From Cheiracanthium punctorium (lineage: Eukaryota > Arthropoda > Arachnida > Araneae > Cheiracanthiidae): 64,000 bases of DNA. The position numbers and the translations under genes are program-made. Shown piece after piece: positions 1-13,094 of the stretch (within the stretch, counting starts at the first letter, position 1; every line of letters starts with the position of its first letter). Below the pieces are notes generated by a model that was not told the origin of the DNA, made no database searches, and worked only from the letters and a program-made list of their open reading frames with translations. The DNA lies in NCBI GenBank assembly GCA_038373885.1, contig JAWZYV010000069.1, positions 186,001 to 250,000 of the forward strand, in the 5' to 3' direction.

Positions 1-360
1 TTCAATACATTAATGAGGTGATGTACAAAGTTTCAGCTTTTCATCATATAAAGCCTCCGAGATAATGTGTAAACAATGTTGATGAGGGGCTATACAATAT
101 AAATAATAGCAGAAGTATTACGTACATATTCAACCATTGTTTCCTTTCGTAATTTGTGTATGACCCCTGAAATTGCTCTGATTTTTTTTTTTTTTTTGTG
201 CTCCGATTTATTTGCTCTGATTTTTCCCCCCTTTTGAGAGCCATTTTGATGTAGTTTAAGAGCATATATTAATTTCCGTATCTCCGATTTTTATGAAGAA
301 AGGCTGAAACTTTTCACATTACCTCTTTCCTCATTACTGCACTGAGAATATTTTACTAAT

Positions 361-394
<34 letters not shown>

Positions 395-1020
395 GTACGG
401 AAGCCGTATAAAAATTTAAATTTTGTGTTTACATAGATTTAATAACCCAAAATTTTAATCTATACCATAAAATCCTGTCCCTTTTTTTAAGTGACTTAGC
501 AATTTATTGTATATATCTGATCCTTATTTAAGGAATAAAAGCTTAGGTCAGAGTTTTTGGGACACCCTGTCAATATTGGGTCAATATTGAAACCCAACAA
601 TCAATATTGAGTAAATATTTTAATACTCTTGGTGCAATATTTCGCCAATATTTAGTTTATTTTACATTTTCAATGTATGCTACTTTCTTTACTGATAAAT
701 AATTCGGAAACGGCAGCTTCTTAAAATTTCCCCGTGATATAGTCAATGTTAAGCTAATAGTTTTTTTAACACCAAATAAGAGTATTATCAATAAAGACAC
801 ATGCCTTAAATGCACAATAAAACAATTGGGTTCCGAGTCAAAAATATTTTAATTTATTAAATAAATCCTGTATATGCAAGTAGAAATACGCTCCGTTCAC
901 AAAATAACAGACAATGAAGAATAAATGACCACTATGCAATATGTAAATGTTTATAAATCACTATACAAAATTCACAATACAAAATTCACTATAGGGATCA
1001 TGAAACATAACAAAAGCTTA
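1..1020. other. AT-rich non-coding DNA
   Basis: No gene is recognisable. The stretch is very AT-rich with poly-T runs near 180-197 and 366-394. Around 570-655 the word CAATATT recurs several times in direct and inverted form, a small local repeat with no assigned role. The open frame on the minus strand at 44-265 runs through a poly-T tract and has lysine-run composition, so it is not supported as coding. Confidence 0.6.
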
Positions 1021-1478
1021 CGGAAAAAACATCACAAAATGCCCGTGGCAAGCCCATCGAGATATCAGAAGACATTCCTCTGGGAATTAAAGGAAAGATG
1101 AACACATGGGTATCAAAGCTAAAAATAAAAACCGCTGGCAAAGAAAATGACACTGGATATCCTTTGGGTCCTCAGCGAAAACGAGCCGACAAAACTAATA
1201 GGATAGGAACCCCAGCAAAGTTTGAAAATCCCTTCAATTGAAAAGACGTGCACAGCTCATGTCCCTAGGGTTGCAAGTGAAGTGGATATTATCCTACCTG
1301 TGGTTCAGAAAGATGGTACATTAATGGGATTGGTATCTATAGCAACTAGGACAAGACTTCACCCATGCAAGTCTCGCTTCCCTACCTGTTGGCGAACAGA
1401 ACAGCAGTCTTATTGGTTTTCTTGAATCCCGAAGGTGTCGAATTTGGAAGACCAGAAAACACAATATACAGTATTTTG
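1015..1478 (+). pseudogene. Possible degenerate coding fragment, unidentified
   Basis: This segment is richer in G+C than its surroundings. Three plus-strand frames in succession are open with protein-like composition. About 70 codons run from near 1018 to a stop at about 1241, with words such as EISEDIPLGIKGKM and YPLGPQRKRADKTN. A shifted frame then continues to about 1425, including VDIILPVVQKDGTLMGLVSI. A third frame reads LPYLLANRTAVLLVFLNPEG to about 1490. Successive frame changes suggest a decayed coding sequence, either a host retrocopy or a transposon protein. I do not recognise the family. Chance remains possible because no homologue could be searched. Confidence 0.22.
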
Positions 1479-1480
1479 GA

Positions 1481-4119
1481 AAGGACGAGCAGAAAAATAA
1501 ATAAATAAATAAATAAAATAAATAAAAAGCCCAAATTAAGATTATGAAAATAAGTAAAACAAAATTTTATGAATAAAAATCGTCTTTGAATCATAGTTTT
1601 GCAAGTATGAATGAAGGTTTACACCATATTCATGAATATTTTGAATATCACAAAATTGCAACTTAGACAATGCGTTACGAGTTAAATTTACCATTCCGCG
1701 TGTTAGAAATGCAAATGAACTTCATAGACACGATCCGATGCAAAAGATTAAAACTTTATTAACTTAACGCATCGATAATGAATTTTAAACGACTTGTGAA
1801 TAATCTGAATCCGATCAATCGCTTTGAGTCTTTAACATTTTAAGAAGCATTATCCCACTATAAAACGCAGTAGTTCTTTTGATGATTTTCTTTGAGCGCA
1901 ATGGACGCCGCTAGGATTTTTTTTTTTTTTTTAATAAGGATGGTCTCGATACATCGAACTAGTCAGCGTAAAAGATCCAAAATTGTTGAACATAACGTGT
2001 TTACAAGCGTAATAGTCGCAACTTTTTTGCCAATTTTTTTTACTACATAATATTGTATACTCTCATGCTAAAACACGACTGGTATTATAATAAAATAATT
2101 AACTTACCAAACGTTTCCAGTTTATCTGTTGTATATTAAGTAATCTTTTCTTCAAGTGCACACAAAATGAGGCATTTTTATACACGTAAACGAAAGTAAA
2201 ATATGTGACTGCGACTTTTATGCGGAGAAAATGTTTCGACGTTTTTCTGCTTCAAAACAGGAGTGCAACCATTATGCTAGGACGACTATTATGCAAGTAC
2301 ACACGGTACTCTATTCAAGATATCGGGAAAAGGATTACGCGAAAAAAAATTATTTCCTTAAACGCCGATGGTACTTACAACGGAAAATATGTTGAAAAGA
2401 CAATACAAGAGAGAAACATGAACATTAACATATTAAAAAAAATGTGTAATATTTTTAAAGTAAAATTACTGGTTAAACATCAAATTTTTAAAAAATGACC
2501 AGACTTCAGCTTTTTTATATCTATTCATAATTTTGGCTTAGTTTTAGGGACCGGCTTCAACAAGCCCAGGACAATGTTGTTCACTACTGAGAGAATTAAT
2601 CCGCCTACTGAGCCAATTCAAAGGTATAAGATTGAATTGGCAAATTCATTGGTCTGCTGGTATGGAAGGATATTATTTCTGAGTTTGGTCTGCTGTTTCC
2701 TTTTCTTGACATATGAAATTTGTCGATGAAAGTATTTTATTTGAATAAGATTGACTTTAAAGCAATGACTACATTTTTTAAAATTGTAAATAAACAACTA
2801 TAGTAATATAAATATAAGTAAAAATGTTTTTTTAATCAACCTTTTTATCTAAACATGAGCTAAAAGGTATAAAATAATTTTTGAGAAAATTTTCAAACTC
2901 AAACACATATTGTAACATACACATTCATCTTAACTCACAGACCAACAGTGGAGTTACTTAAATAAATTCATCACGTTATTTTTAAGTAAAATTCTATGCA
3001 AATTATAAAAGCTTGAGGCGCTTAACATTTTTCACATCACCTTGCATTCATGAAATGAAAGTAAAATAAAGAGACACCGAAAACATAACTACGTAAAACT
3101 CAAATAATTAAACAAACAAACAAACAAAAAACCAATAGTTTCATGAGAAGAAGTTTCCATATTCCGTTGAGAGCGGCATTAAATATTAACTTTTATACTG
3201 AATTCTGTTGAATGAGTACCTTAAATCTACATAAGAATAATTAATGTTTACGACATGAATTTCAAAATCAAATCTTTATATATCTATATAAACAAACGCT
3301 TGGCCTTGTCACATCCTAAACAGTTCCAGACAGCAAGAAGCTATCACTTTCTAAAAAAGGGAGGAGTTAGCCATGCTATTTTCTTCAAGCAATTACTTTT
3401 GGTCGCGAAACTAATGTGCCCACCTGTATAAGAACCTACGCAATAAAATGATTAGCATCATTAGCAAATCAGCCAACGCTAATGATTCTCGCATAGAACG
3501 AAGATAAATATCTTCACGACAAGATGTAAAGCCAAGCGTGGCACCAATGCGCTCTACTTAAATGATCCTGCAGGCATTAGTTCTTAATTTTAAAGAGAAC
3601 TTATTGTGATTGCATAATAAAGAGTGATCGATTACAACTAAATACGTTTAGTTAACAAAAAGAATGGATGACGTCGCTGTTTTAAAAAACCATACAGACA
3701 AAGAGCTAAAGTTATGGAACTTTTGGACAAAAATGGTATGGTATCAATGAATACCACCAAATAAACAACAGTCTCAAAATCTTCTATAAAGACTGCAGAC
3801 AAATAAATAAAAATAATGATTACTTACTAACATGTTTTACCGGAAAATGTATACATGCGAACGTTTCCAACAAGAACATTTTATCGTATGAAAAACAAAG
3901 CAGAATCCATTTTGCTAGCTGGAATTATATTAACTACTATCATATAGATTTTTTTAAAAGGAAAATTCAGTTGTTTCTTATCCCCAAACTGGCCTCTCTA
4001 AATTATATTAAATCCATAAATTCATATTACCTAGAAAAAGTTTAAATAAAAAAGGGTGGATGGGAGGGAAGAGGGGGGGGGGGGGTCCTGGAAAAAATCT
4101 TACCTCATCAAGACATTTT
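1481..4119. other. Non-coding DNA with simple repeats
   Basis: No gene is recognised. Contents include an AAAT-type microsatellite at about 1493-1525, a poly-T run near 1918-1932, a CAAA/ACAA run near 3110-3130 and a poly-G run at about 4073-4085. The plus frame 2205-2498 (97 codons) has only lysine/isoleucine-rich AT composition and no visible domain or splice context. Confidence 0.55.
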
Positions 4120-4430
4120 TAAAAATACAGTTGACGCTTGAAGAGCCCTACACTTGGCGCAGGTCCTAAAAAACTTCTGCCCCTGTTCTTATGAGAGAAT
4201 CCTCAAGTGTCCGCTGGCAAAACGTGGTATACGCAAGTTTGCTGGCTTCTGTGGCCCTCGAAAAGTAAGGCACCACCAGGGCTATTTCGAGTACCAGTCA
4301 TGCGCTGGAAGGGATATTCCAGAGAATTGGAACGGGAAAGTGCCTTCCAGATTAATGGAGGAAAATTCTTTTTACATTAAGCTTTTAAATTTTTCAATCT
4401 TACAGCGATGCGGTCTGCTATAACAATTAG
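4120..4430. other. GC-richer island of unknown nature
   Basis: The base composition shifts toward G+C compared with both flanks. A plus-strand frame from 4154 stays open for 89 codons with cysteines (NFCPCSYERILKCPL) and a mixed composition. The minus strand is also partly open. The left edge begins with ACAGTTGACGCTTG, which resembles a transposon terminus, and a related word is seen at about 55987. It could be a decayed transposon or an unrecognised exon; no family is assigned. Confidence 0.2.
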
Positions 4431-7400
4431 TTGACTCGAGGAAAGAAAATAGGAAATATTTTATTCCAATTTTAATAAATTACCAAGATTCAGTAAGATG
4501 TTGGACACGAAAGTATTGAGTAATTAGTCGCGTTTAAGACTGTCAATGTAGTCCACGCTTCACATTGGGCTACTGTCCTGATTATTCAGCTCCCTTATTA
4601 CACCGTTTTTGAGAAGATTAAAAATCATGGGCATTTTATGCAGCATTAATTATAGTAATTTTTTTTTTAGCTGTAATAAAATTCTCGAGAGCATTCACGT
4701 TTACGCAAAAACACAATCCGTCAACCTCTTATTACCTATCAACGAATAAATTTTAATAGAAAAGAGGGGAGGAGAACCCTACCCTCTCAAAACGATAAAC
4801 TACAAACTAATTAAACCTAAAAGTATTTCCGAAAACATTATCAGATATTACAATCTATAACAAATCACATTTTCTTTAAGTATCTTGAAAAAGTGAGACC
4901 ACCTTTTATAACGTCGGATAAAAATGAAATTGAGAACTACATTTAGTTCGTATTGCGTTATTGAAGAGCAGATGATAATGTGAAATAAATTTCTCCCTGG
5001 CTCAGTCAAATAGTAAATTGAGGTACGGCCTCCCTCGATAAATTTTACATTAAGGAAAAGTTTACATACATTAAGAAGAGTGGAGACACCTACTAAGTGT
5101 ACAGAGAAATTGGACCAGAAGGGGGAAAAACGATTTGATAAGGAGACGAGAGAGGAACCGAAAGGCAGCAGAAGAGTTAAGTACTATAAAAATATTAATG
5201 ATCTTTTCAAGATTTAAGCTCCGACATTCATATCAGTCTCTGATACGCTATAAATAATAGAAATTGCAGCTTTTAATTAACTCGTGAAGAAAAGTTTTAT
5301 GTATTAAATTCCAATGTCGTTTCAATACAACAACAACAACAATAATAATAATATCAGAAAATAGTAAAAATCTGAAGGTGTTGAAAGTAAAATTTTGTCG
5401 TAAAAAAATATAAAATTATGAATAAAATATTAAAAAAATATTTTAAAGTGATAGAAATGAAAAAATAGGATTGTCATTTTTCATTGCAGAGGGAAAATGG
5501 CAATCCTATTTGCAGTTTTGGTTCGCATAATTATAAAGATAGCCAACATTTCAAAAGTAATTTAGCTTATTATGAACTTTATAAATTTTAAATATAAAGA
5601 AACAAAATTCAACACGGACGTTAATATAAAACATTCCAAACAGATTTAATTGTGGAGCCAAATTAAACACTAAGAGTTATTATCTACTAATATATGTTGC
5701 ATTTTTTACAAATCATACAACATTTTAGAAAAAGTTTGGTGTTTTCGGACACTTTTAGCGGCAAATACATAAATTTCATTTACACAAAACTCTACCCACT
5801 ACTTATGATTACGAACATTCCAGTCATGAATCCCATTATCTAAGAAAAAAAAAAGTATAAGGACAATGAGGCAGGCAATGAATTGATATCAATCAGTCAA
5901 AAAATGCGATCATAATTAATAACGATACAGTATTAAAATTTATTACCGAATTAAAAAAAAATGCTCAGCTCAACGATGGCTGTATTTATTTCAGATTGCT
6001 TTCCATGGCATTTTATAATACAATATTTGTATTTCCAAATTTCATATGATCAATTTTAGCAGCAAAATTGTTAGCACAATCGTAGTAAATATAAAATCTA
6101 ATGATCTGTCATTAATTAAAAAAAGTTGCACACAAAATAAATAAAAATTTTGCAATAAATAATTGATTAAAAAAAGAAAAACACTGAAACATTATCAATT
6201 GCATAGGGCCATTTTAGCGGCACAATACTACAAATCTATCGAACATATACTGTTCCAAGGACTCCCCTTGAATGAATATAGAAAAGTGGACACAATAGTA
6301 AAATGTGAGTTTTTAAGTTGTTCACCAGTTTGTAATGCGATATCATATTTACAGGGGGAAAAAAACCCGAAAAGTATACGTAATTTCTAGTTAAATCTCA
6401 CAAAAATGAAGGCATACCCTACAGAAAATGGCATATGAAGAAACTCAATAAGCCAAATATCTAAAGGGTTTCTTTCTCCCCTCTGGGAATAAAATCTTCT
6501 TGAATTTCATAGCGCATTAATGTCAATGTGAGAAGCTTATAAATTTGCTTGATCGTAGTTCTAGACTTAATAGCTTGTACCACGATAATAGCTTTCAATG
6601 GCTGAGTTTTCTTACTAGTTAAGTACCCTTAGGGACTGGGGAGGGGTTGCATAATAACTATGATTGCTAAGCGCAAGAAGAAATTAAAAGGATTATACAC
6701 ATCAAACATGTAGGCACAATCGAAAATGAAATAATATGCCAATTTAACACATCTGTAGTTGGAATACAAAACATTTGCGTTCCCCTTCCCACACAATCGT
6801 TATTAAGGAAAGTATCAGCGTAGGCTTTATCCTTATAAATCAGATACAACATTAAAGGGATATTAAGAAAATTGTCACAATTTATAGGGTATTAAGAATG
6901 AATCGGGCAATCTGCACGCCAATCTACACGTGATCAAATATGCTGTAAATAAACTAATGCAATCTAACAAGGTCAACTCTCCTTCTATACATAATAAAGA
7001 TTCGTTTTTCTTTTGCGCCAATTTGGTATTGCTGTGCATTAGAACTATCCTCAAAATGACAACTGTATGAGTAATACACTTTTCCTATTTATAAATTAAA
7101 TATTACAAAAAGAAATACAGTTATTGAAGAATTATAATTAGAAATCGCTTAAAAAGGCATAATTGGTTTACATATCTTATTCCTCAAATTGGTATCAGGA
7201 AAGCTCAACGCAAAGTGATAGAATAATCAGTTTGACAAAAGAGTTATAAATAAAGAACACTTTAAATAGTAATAATAATAAGAAGAAAGAGGAACAATAA
7301 TAATAATATGCACTAAACACTTTGTGCAACAGTTTCGAAAGCCAAACAAAAAGGTAAAGATTTTTACTGATCGTCACTTAATGTACCTTATACTTTTCTA

Positions 7401-7738
7401 ATCGAGACGTCTTGATCATCACTACGAAAACGATCAGGAAAGTTGGGAAGAGAAGGTTATACTTCATAAAATTACATTGCGGGGAAAAAAAAAAAGTTCA
7501 CGAAAAAAGGTTATCCCCCCCCCCTCTCTCTCCTCGATGAAGCCTTAGACTACCCTTAGTTATCTTTTTTTCTCTCTCTCTTCTCCAGAGTTTCACAAAC
7601 GATTTAATCAGACGATTTCTTACCACAGGAATTAAATATTTTTTTTTAATTATTTCCCTGATTTACAGATGACCCCCTGATTTTATTTCCCTGAACAGCA
7701 AACCATCACATAACATCAGAGTTTGTGTTTTGTTTTAT
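4431..7738. other. AT-rich non-coding DNA
   Basis: No gene or complete mobile element is recognised. Contents include AAC/AAT trinucleotide runs at about 5329-5352, a short hairpin at 5465-5509 (listed separately), CT-rich runs near 7515-7585 with a poly-C of about ten bases, and scattered poly-A. Open frames here are short and AT-driven. Confidence 0.55.
5465..5509. repeat. Short hairpin (inverted repeat)
   Basis: Two 18-nt arms beginning and ending with ATAGGATTG/CAATCCTAT are complementary at about 16 of 18 positions, with a loop of nine bases. The stem is too short for a canonical pre-miRNA and no flanking element was identified. It may be the remnant core of a foldback MITE. Confidence 0.55.
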
Positions 7739-7739
7739 G

Positions 7740-7970
7740 ACAAGCCTACACGAGGAGCATCTATCTGCCTATGAGAGGGATATGAATTGGTCGGACAATT
7801 TTTTAAAGGGGGTTCTAACGCGTATTTACGTTACACCTGGGGAAAACCGACCAAAACTCCAGGACGTTAGATCGACAGCTGCGTAATAGGCCCGAACGCA
7901 ATACCTTCGCACTTCAGCCGTCTATCATGTCCAGAGTTTTATTCACTCGGCTATAGTGGGGCCGAAACAT
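7740..7970 (-). mobile_element. tRNA-derived SINE, minus orientation
   Basis: This copy shares body sequence with elements at 45.2-45.75, 55.36 and 60.2 kb. Shared words on the plus strand include TTCTAACGCGTATT, AAAACCGACCAAAACTCCAG and CACTTCAGCCGTCTA. Read on the minus strand, the head at 7970 carries an A-box-like AGCCGAGTGAATA, followed by a degenerate B-box region and then the unique body. The same order in several copies identifies a dispersed tRNA-headed short retroposon transcribed by RNA polymerase III. The copy has no coding capacity. Confidence 0.7.
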
Positions 7971-10900
7971 CCGAAGTTCAAAGCTTAATGTTAACAAACT
8001 CCATGCAAAATTTTCCATGCTTATTTCAAAGTGTTATGAAAAAAGCTGCACAGTAAAATTTTAAAGTAACCGCAAAACCATAAGAATATCTCTTATTACA
8101 GTTATCTAATAATTTATTTCTATCATTTTGAAAATTTACAAATATTATTTTTGGAGTTTGAATCTTTACCTTAACAAACTTCTTACGACACCATCAATGC
8201 CCTTGCTATCTACATTTCCAAAGACTGCCTATTTACATTCCCACGTGAAATATGTGATATGGTGCAATAAAATTAAGAGATGAACCATAAGAATATCTTC
8301 ATGCCACACCTAAATACAAGGAAAGAAATATACTTGTCTTACTGAACATTTTCCTGAACACAATTACTTAATACCTCTAACATTAACAATGGATCAAGAA
8401 TCCCAGACTACAAGGAAAAAACTGTGATATTATCACTGAACATATTTCATGGCCAAGTAAAGAAAACAATAGCAAAGGAAACCTATGAATTTTCCTAACA
8501 GCTGTTCTAATACAAGACAAACTGGCCACATTTTAAACGAAATAAACCGTAAAATATACTTCGGGGTCGTACTTAGCCTTATAAGGATTATGAGAATGGC
8601 TCGTAAACAAGTTCTATTGACCTTTTGGAATAATCCACGATACCTCTTTAGTATAATTAAGAGGTCTGAGCACGTAAAGGAAGCATTTGCAGCCACCAAC
8701 AGGTCCCGCGTAATGGCGCTTCATGGTTTGAAAAAAAAAAAAAAAAAAACTAAGACAGTTGAGGGTTATTAGATTGGTCCGATATAGCAGTCCTCTCTCG
8801 TGCGCACGCACTTAGTTTGATGCTGAAACTATTGATGAATGGGAGGGGATTGAATCAAACCTGAAGAGAAACTTCATCATTAAGACAATAACAGCCAAAT
8901 TAGCTTGAAGTGCTCCAAACAGCCAAAAATTACTAAGGAATTTTATTTACGGGGATCTGATAAATCTCAATAATCATTTGTGTAACTTTAATTCGCAGAA
9001 TGCAATACAGTTCTTAAGTTAGGATTGCTACTCATGTCTCTATTTAAAAATTAAAAACTTTTCAGACTAATTTTCATTCCTTTAAGGTTCCCAGTGGAAG
9101 ATAAGTCTAATTGCCCTTTACTGATATATATTTTATGGTTACTGTATTTTATGCCTTTTAAAATATTATTCAAAACTATAAAAGTTAAAGTAATTGTAGG
9201 CATAAAATTAATTAATATATTCTAATATTTTTCTCCATACACAAATATGAAGAAAGAGGACAAGTGTGTATTTATTCTATCTTACACGAGCTTTAAACGC
9301 GTGTGCGCACATACGCCAAATAATATTTCAACTCTCCATACATAATCAATGACTTTGCATAAATTTACTGATAAAGTAATTGTGATCATGTACAATGTTA
9401 TAAAGTAATTCATTTGAAGAAAAGTCCACTATTATTTAAAATAGAAGATTTTACCTTAAGTAATTATTTTACAAAACTAAAATTAATGATCAAAATCTTA
9501 TGTTTACATTATATTATTGGACAGTGAGAAATAAAACTTAAATGAGTTCATATAAGATAAGGAGAAAGTTACGTATTCGTGAATAATTTTAATATGCAAA
9601 AACATTTTTTTGTGCTTGATCTTTAAAGTAAGTAATACACCAGAAGCCTCACAAAATTACGTGTAAAAGGTTTCCTTTTTTCGCCCAACTCTCCTGTAAA
9701 CGAGGTAAAGAATTAATTAACTCTCAGTCTCCCAAGCATTTTCTAGCCATATTTATTCATAGCCCCGTGTGCCAACTTTAAAGTCTTACAATTTTCTAAC
9801 TGCGCAGGGTTAGAAAGATAAAACTGTCTCCAGGAACGGCAAGCGAACATTAATCGTGTTTTAAGAGGTAACTTGCAAGAACAAACAAGGTACCTTGAGA
9901 ATTTCACAGCACAACAGACCATATTATGGACAGCTAATGAAGAATTATACATGCTAATTCTCACTTTTAGACCGCTTCGCAAACAGCATAAATTTGATAG
10001 ACAAATAAAAATAATTGGTAGGCTTTCACACTAGAGATGGATTCTGCTGGGAACCGCACGCATGGTTTTGGAGGCGGAAGATTTATGACCCAGAGAAAAT
10101 AAGCGACGGGTTATATCACTGGGAATATCTCCGGTGATGAATGATCAGGCTATGATATCGTTTGGTTTCGAGCGAGTGAAAAGCAGCTGTCTCGTAATTG
10201 AAATTTGGAAAGAAACAAAAGAGAACATTAGTTAGCATAACTCGAAGTCTGGTAAAACAGGGGGGGGGGAGAAGATTTCAAAAATAAAAGAATGTCTAGA
10301 AAATATTCCAAGCCGCTCTAAATGATTCCGTTAAGCATTGTAAAAAGAAAAATAGAAATTAACTAAACGATAAATAGCATTATGAGACAAAACTTCAGGA
10401 AAACAGCTTTACAGCGGACGATTCAACCTCCAGTAGTGTCAAAGAGGTTAGATAAACGGAGGTACGAAATTCTGGGAAAAAAAAAAAAAAAAAAGCGTCC
10501 AGGTTCGTTTTTCCAAGCAAGCCCAAACAAACGAATGTACCCCCATTGACAACTGTGCAGATTTGAAGATGTTCGCTCAGCATTTAAAAATTTTTACTTT
10601 TCACTTAAAAAAAAAAAAAAAAAAGAGACAGAAGCATGACTATTTCTTGAGTTGTGGGCTTTTCTAACAAAATCTGAAATTCAGAGATGTGAATAAAATA
10701 GCTCATGATCATCGTTGTTTTAATTCGTCATTTTAGTTCTTTCAAATGCTTCGCGCAGACCGCCTTTCATAATGTAGACATTTTATTAGATGAAACAGTT
10801 ATTGTTAAATTATTTGATTAGGATTTTCATTCCACCTTCATGCAAATGCATGACATTTTAAAATTATACTATACATCATATTTCAGTTCATATGCTCTGC

Positions 10901-12590
10901 ATTCTTTTGCATTCGGTATATTTTCGACTATTTGAATATCCCCCAACCTCCAATTAAAGAAATTTTAAATAAATATTGCAACCAACCGTTGTAATCGAAT
11001 GATGAAATATCAGATGGTTAAAAAGTATACATACTAATAAATGGGTTTTAAATGAGAATTTTGCTTCGATGTTTTGAGGGCAAAGGCGTTTAGAAAACTG
11101 CATTTCCTGTAAATCACGTAATTGTCCTACAAAATTATTATTGCTATTATTATTTACGTTAGTTTTTTTTTTCTTTTCTTCTACCCCCGAATCATCATTG
11201 AAATTAATTTTATTTATTATTATTCTTACCAACCTATTAGACACTAAACATTTTCCAGACCACTCAAAGTGCCCACATCAAATGTAAACATACAAAGCCA
11301 TAGAGAATTTAAATTCATAAAGACGAAAATTTGGGTATGCATCTATCATGTCAAATAACGTTCTCCGTTCAGAACTAATTAACACTAAATTTTCACTTAA
11401 AAAATATATTTTCATTAAAAACATTCCAATGGACTCAACTTACACAAAGAAAAGAAATGAAACTATAATAATTTTTAAAAAATCATTAATTAAGCGAGAA
11501 GCTTTACTTTCTTTACAAGGCTTATGCGGATTCTTAACTTGTGAACGATTCAGAAGAGGGCCGGATTACGTAGAAGAATCGAAAAAAATTCAACTTGTCT
11601 TCATAAGCTGTACTAAGCACTCTTATGAAACCAAGTCTATGAAACATATTATTTTTTAGATTGTTTTTATGAAACCTTCAGAAAACTGCTTAATTATGCT
11701 ATGTTTTGCTTCGGAAAATGTTTCCAAAGTTACTCTGTGCTTAAAAGCATTTTTGAACATTTCATTAGTCGTACAGGTTCATCCTTTGTAAGACTGCATT
11801 ACATAATTTGTAAACTATGTGGTGATTTCCCCCTCTTTTGAACGTCAGCCATAATTTGTTAATTTAACATTCCATGTGTGATACGTTCGTTTTTTCAGAG
11901 AACAGCCTTGATAAATTATGGTAATAAAACAATGGTATATAAATAGGGGCAATCACATAAAAAAGAGCAAAATCCGACAGTTTCAAAACTGGCTTTAATG
12001 CAACAGTTTTCTTTCAAATAATTCATTTTATATCACCTGAAGCCTTACACGGGAACTTTTCGATTATCAACAAGACGTCCATTCAAATCGATCAGTATTT
12101 TGTAAGCAACAGAATGCTTAAATATATGGTATAAAAAATTCCACCGCAGAATGCTTTTTGACCACAAACATATTTCAGAGGGGGACAAGTGAAAGCTAGA
12201 CATTTGAAAAGCGATCTTGAGATTTCTGTAGATAGAATAATTAAAAAAAAAAAAGCGTTACACCTCTTTAGGATTGCGTGACCATAACTACTATATATCT
12301 ATGAACTACCACATTTTATGCATTAAAAAAACCGCACAATGGTTGTTTTCTTCCCCTCGGAATAGAATAGGAAATTTTTGTTTGCGTTAAAACTCTTCTT
12401 CTAAAATAATAGTTCAACATTCGAGTTTTTTTAAGTCTCTGGCATAATTTGCCTGTTCTTTTGTCAAGAACAATGATATGAGTTTAGTTTTTCCAAGAAA
12501 ACCTGTGACCGAATAACTGAGAGATATAGTTTCGATGTTATTCTGGGGGGGGGGGGGGGTCGTTTACTGCTCGAAAACCAATGAAAAGAA
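7971..12590. other. Long non-coding stretch
   Basis: No gene is recognised in about 4.6 kb. There are poly-A or poly-T runs near 8730-8748, 10478-10494 and 10604-10624 and a poly-G run at about 10260-10269. A moderately GC-rich patch at about 10040-10200 has no long open frame and could be a conserved non-coding element. The minus frame 9743-9982 and plus frame 11348-11659 lack recognisable domains or exon signals and are treated as chance. Confidence 0.5.
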
Positions 12591-12592
12591 TA

Positions 12593-12763
12593 GGGATGGA
12601 CGCGAGACAACTTTTTGCGAGACGAGACAGAGATTTACAGCTTTTTTGCGAGACGAGACAAACATTTTTAACATTATGATATAGGGATTTTACGGGATGA
12701 GACAAAGCTTTTCGGCTGTTTTGCGAGACGCGAGACGCCCATTTCTCGTCTCGCGTCCATCCC
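12593..12763. mobile_element. GCGAGAC-rich MITE, copy 1
   Basis: The element is bounded by a perfect 16-bp terminal inverted repeat, GGGATGGACGCGAGAC at 12593-12608 and its reverse complement at 12748-12763. The interior is about four imperfect direct units, each beginning TTTTGCGAGACGAGACA or a variant. A very similar copy with the same termini lies at 35943-36099, and diverged pieces lie at 23.9, 27.1 and 56.8 kb. The left flank is TA, and copy 2 is flanked by TA on both sides, which fits a Tc1/mariner-type target. The long minus frame crossing this element (12538-12855) is an artefact of the repeat. Confidence 0.75.
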
Positions 12764-12932
12764 CAGAAAAGAAAATCCGAAAAGAGGCACAGTCTTTTTT
12801 TTACTAATTGTGATGTAGGACTATGCATCAGTCCCCATGCTTCAAACTGAACCACACATAAATAAAATAAAAAAAAGAGAGTTATGAAAATTTCGGAAAA
12901 ATATTAACATCAAAATTAATTTTAAGTATGAG

Positions 12933-13094
12933 TGCAGTGGCGTAGCCAGAAATTTTTCATGGGGGGGGGGGGGTTACGACTACTGCAACTCACGTATATG
13001 TATACGTATGTGTGATAAGGGAGTGAAGAATACACATTTTGTGTGGCAAAAAAATCCTCAGGGGGTGACCCCCCCCCCTAGCTACGCCACAGCA
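12933..13094. mobile_element. GGCGTAGC-ended MITE, copy 1
   Basis: The terminal inverted repeats are GCAGTGGCGTAGCCA at the left and GCTACGCCACAGC at the right. The interior matches a second copy at 30533-30704 along most of its length, including AGAAATTTTTCATGGGGG, ACGACTACTGCAACTCA and TACACATTTTGT. Poly-G and poly-C runs flank the centre symmetrically. A possible imperfect target duplication (ATGAG) lies on both sides. The element is non-autonomous, and the superfamily is not certain from this copy alone. Confidence 0.72.

Noticed and set aside
2205..2498. 97-codon plus frame
   Set aside because: Composition follows AT-rich DNA (Lys, Ile, Asn). No motif was recognised, so it is treated as chance.
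12538..12855. 105-codon minus frame with repeated Ser/Leu/Val peptides
   Set aside because: The frame is produced by the repeat units of the GCGAGAC MITE and a terminal poly-C proline run.
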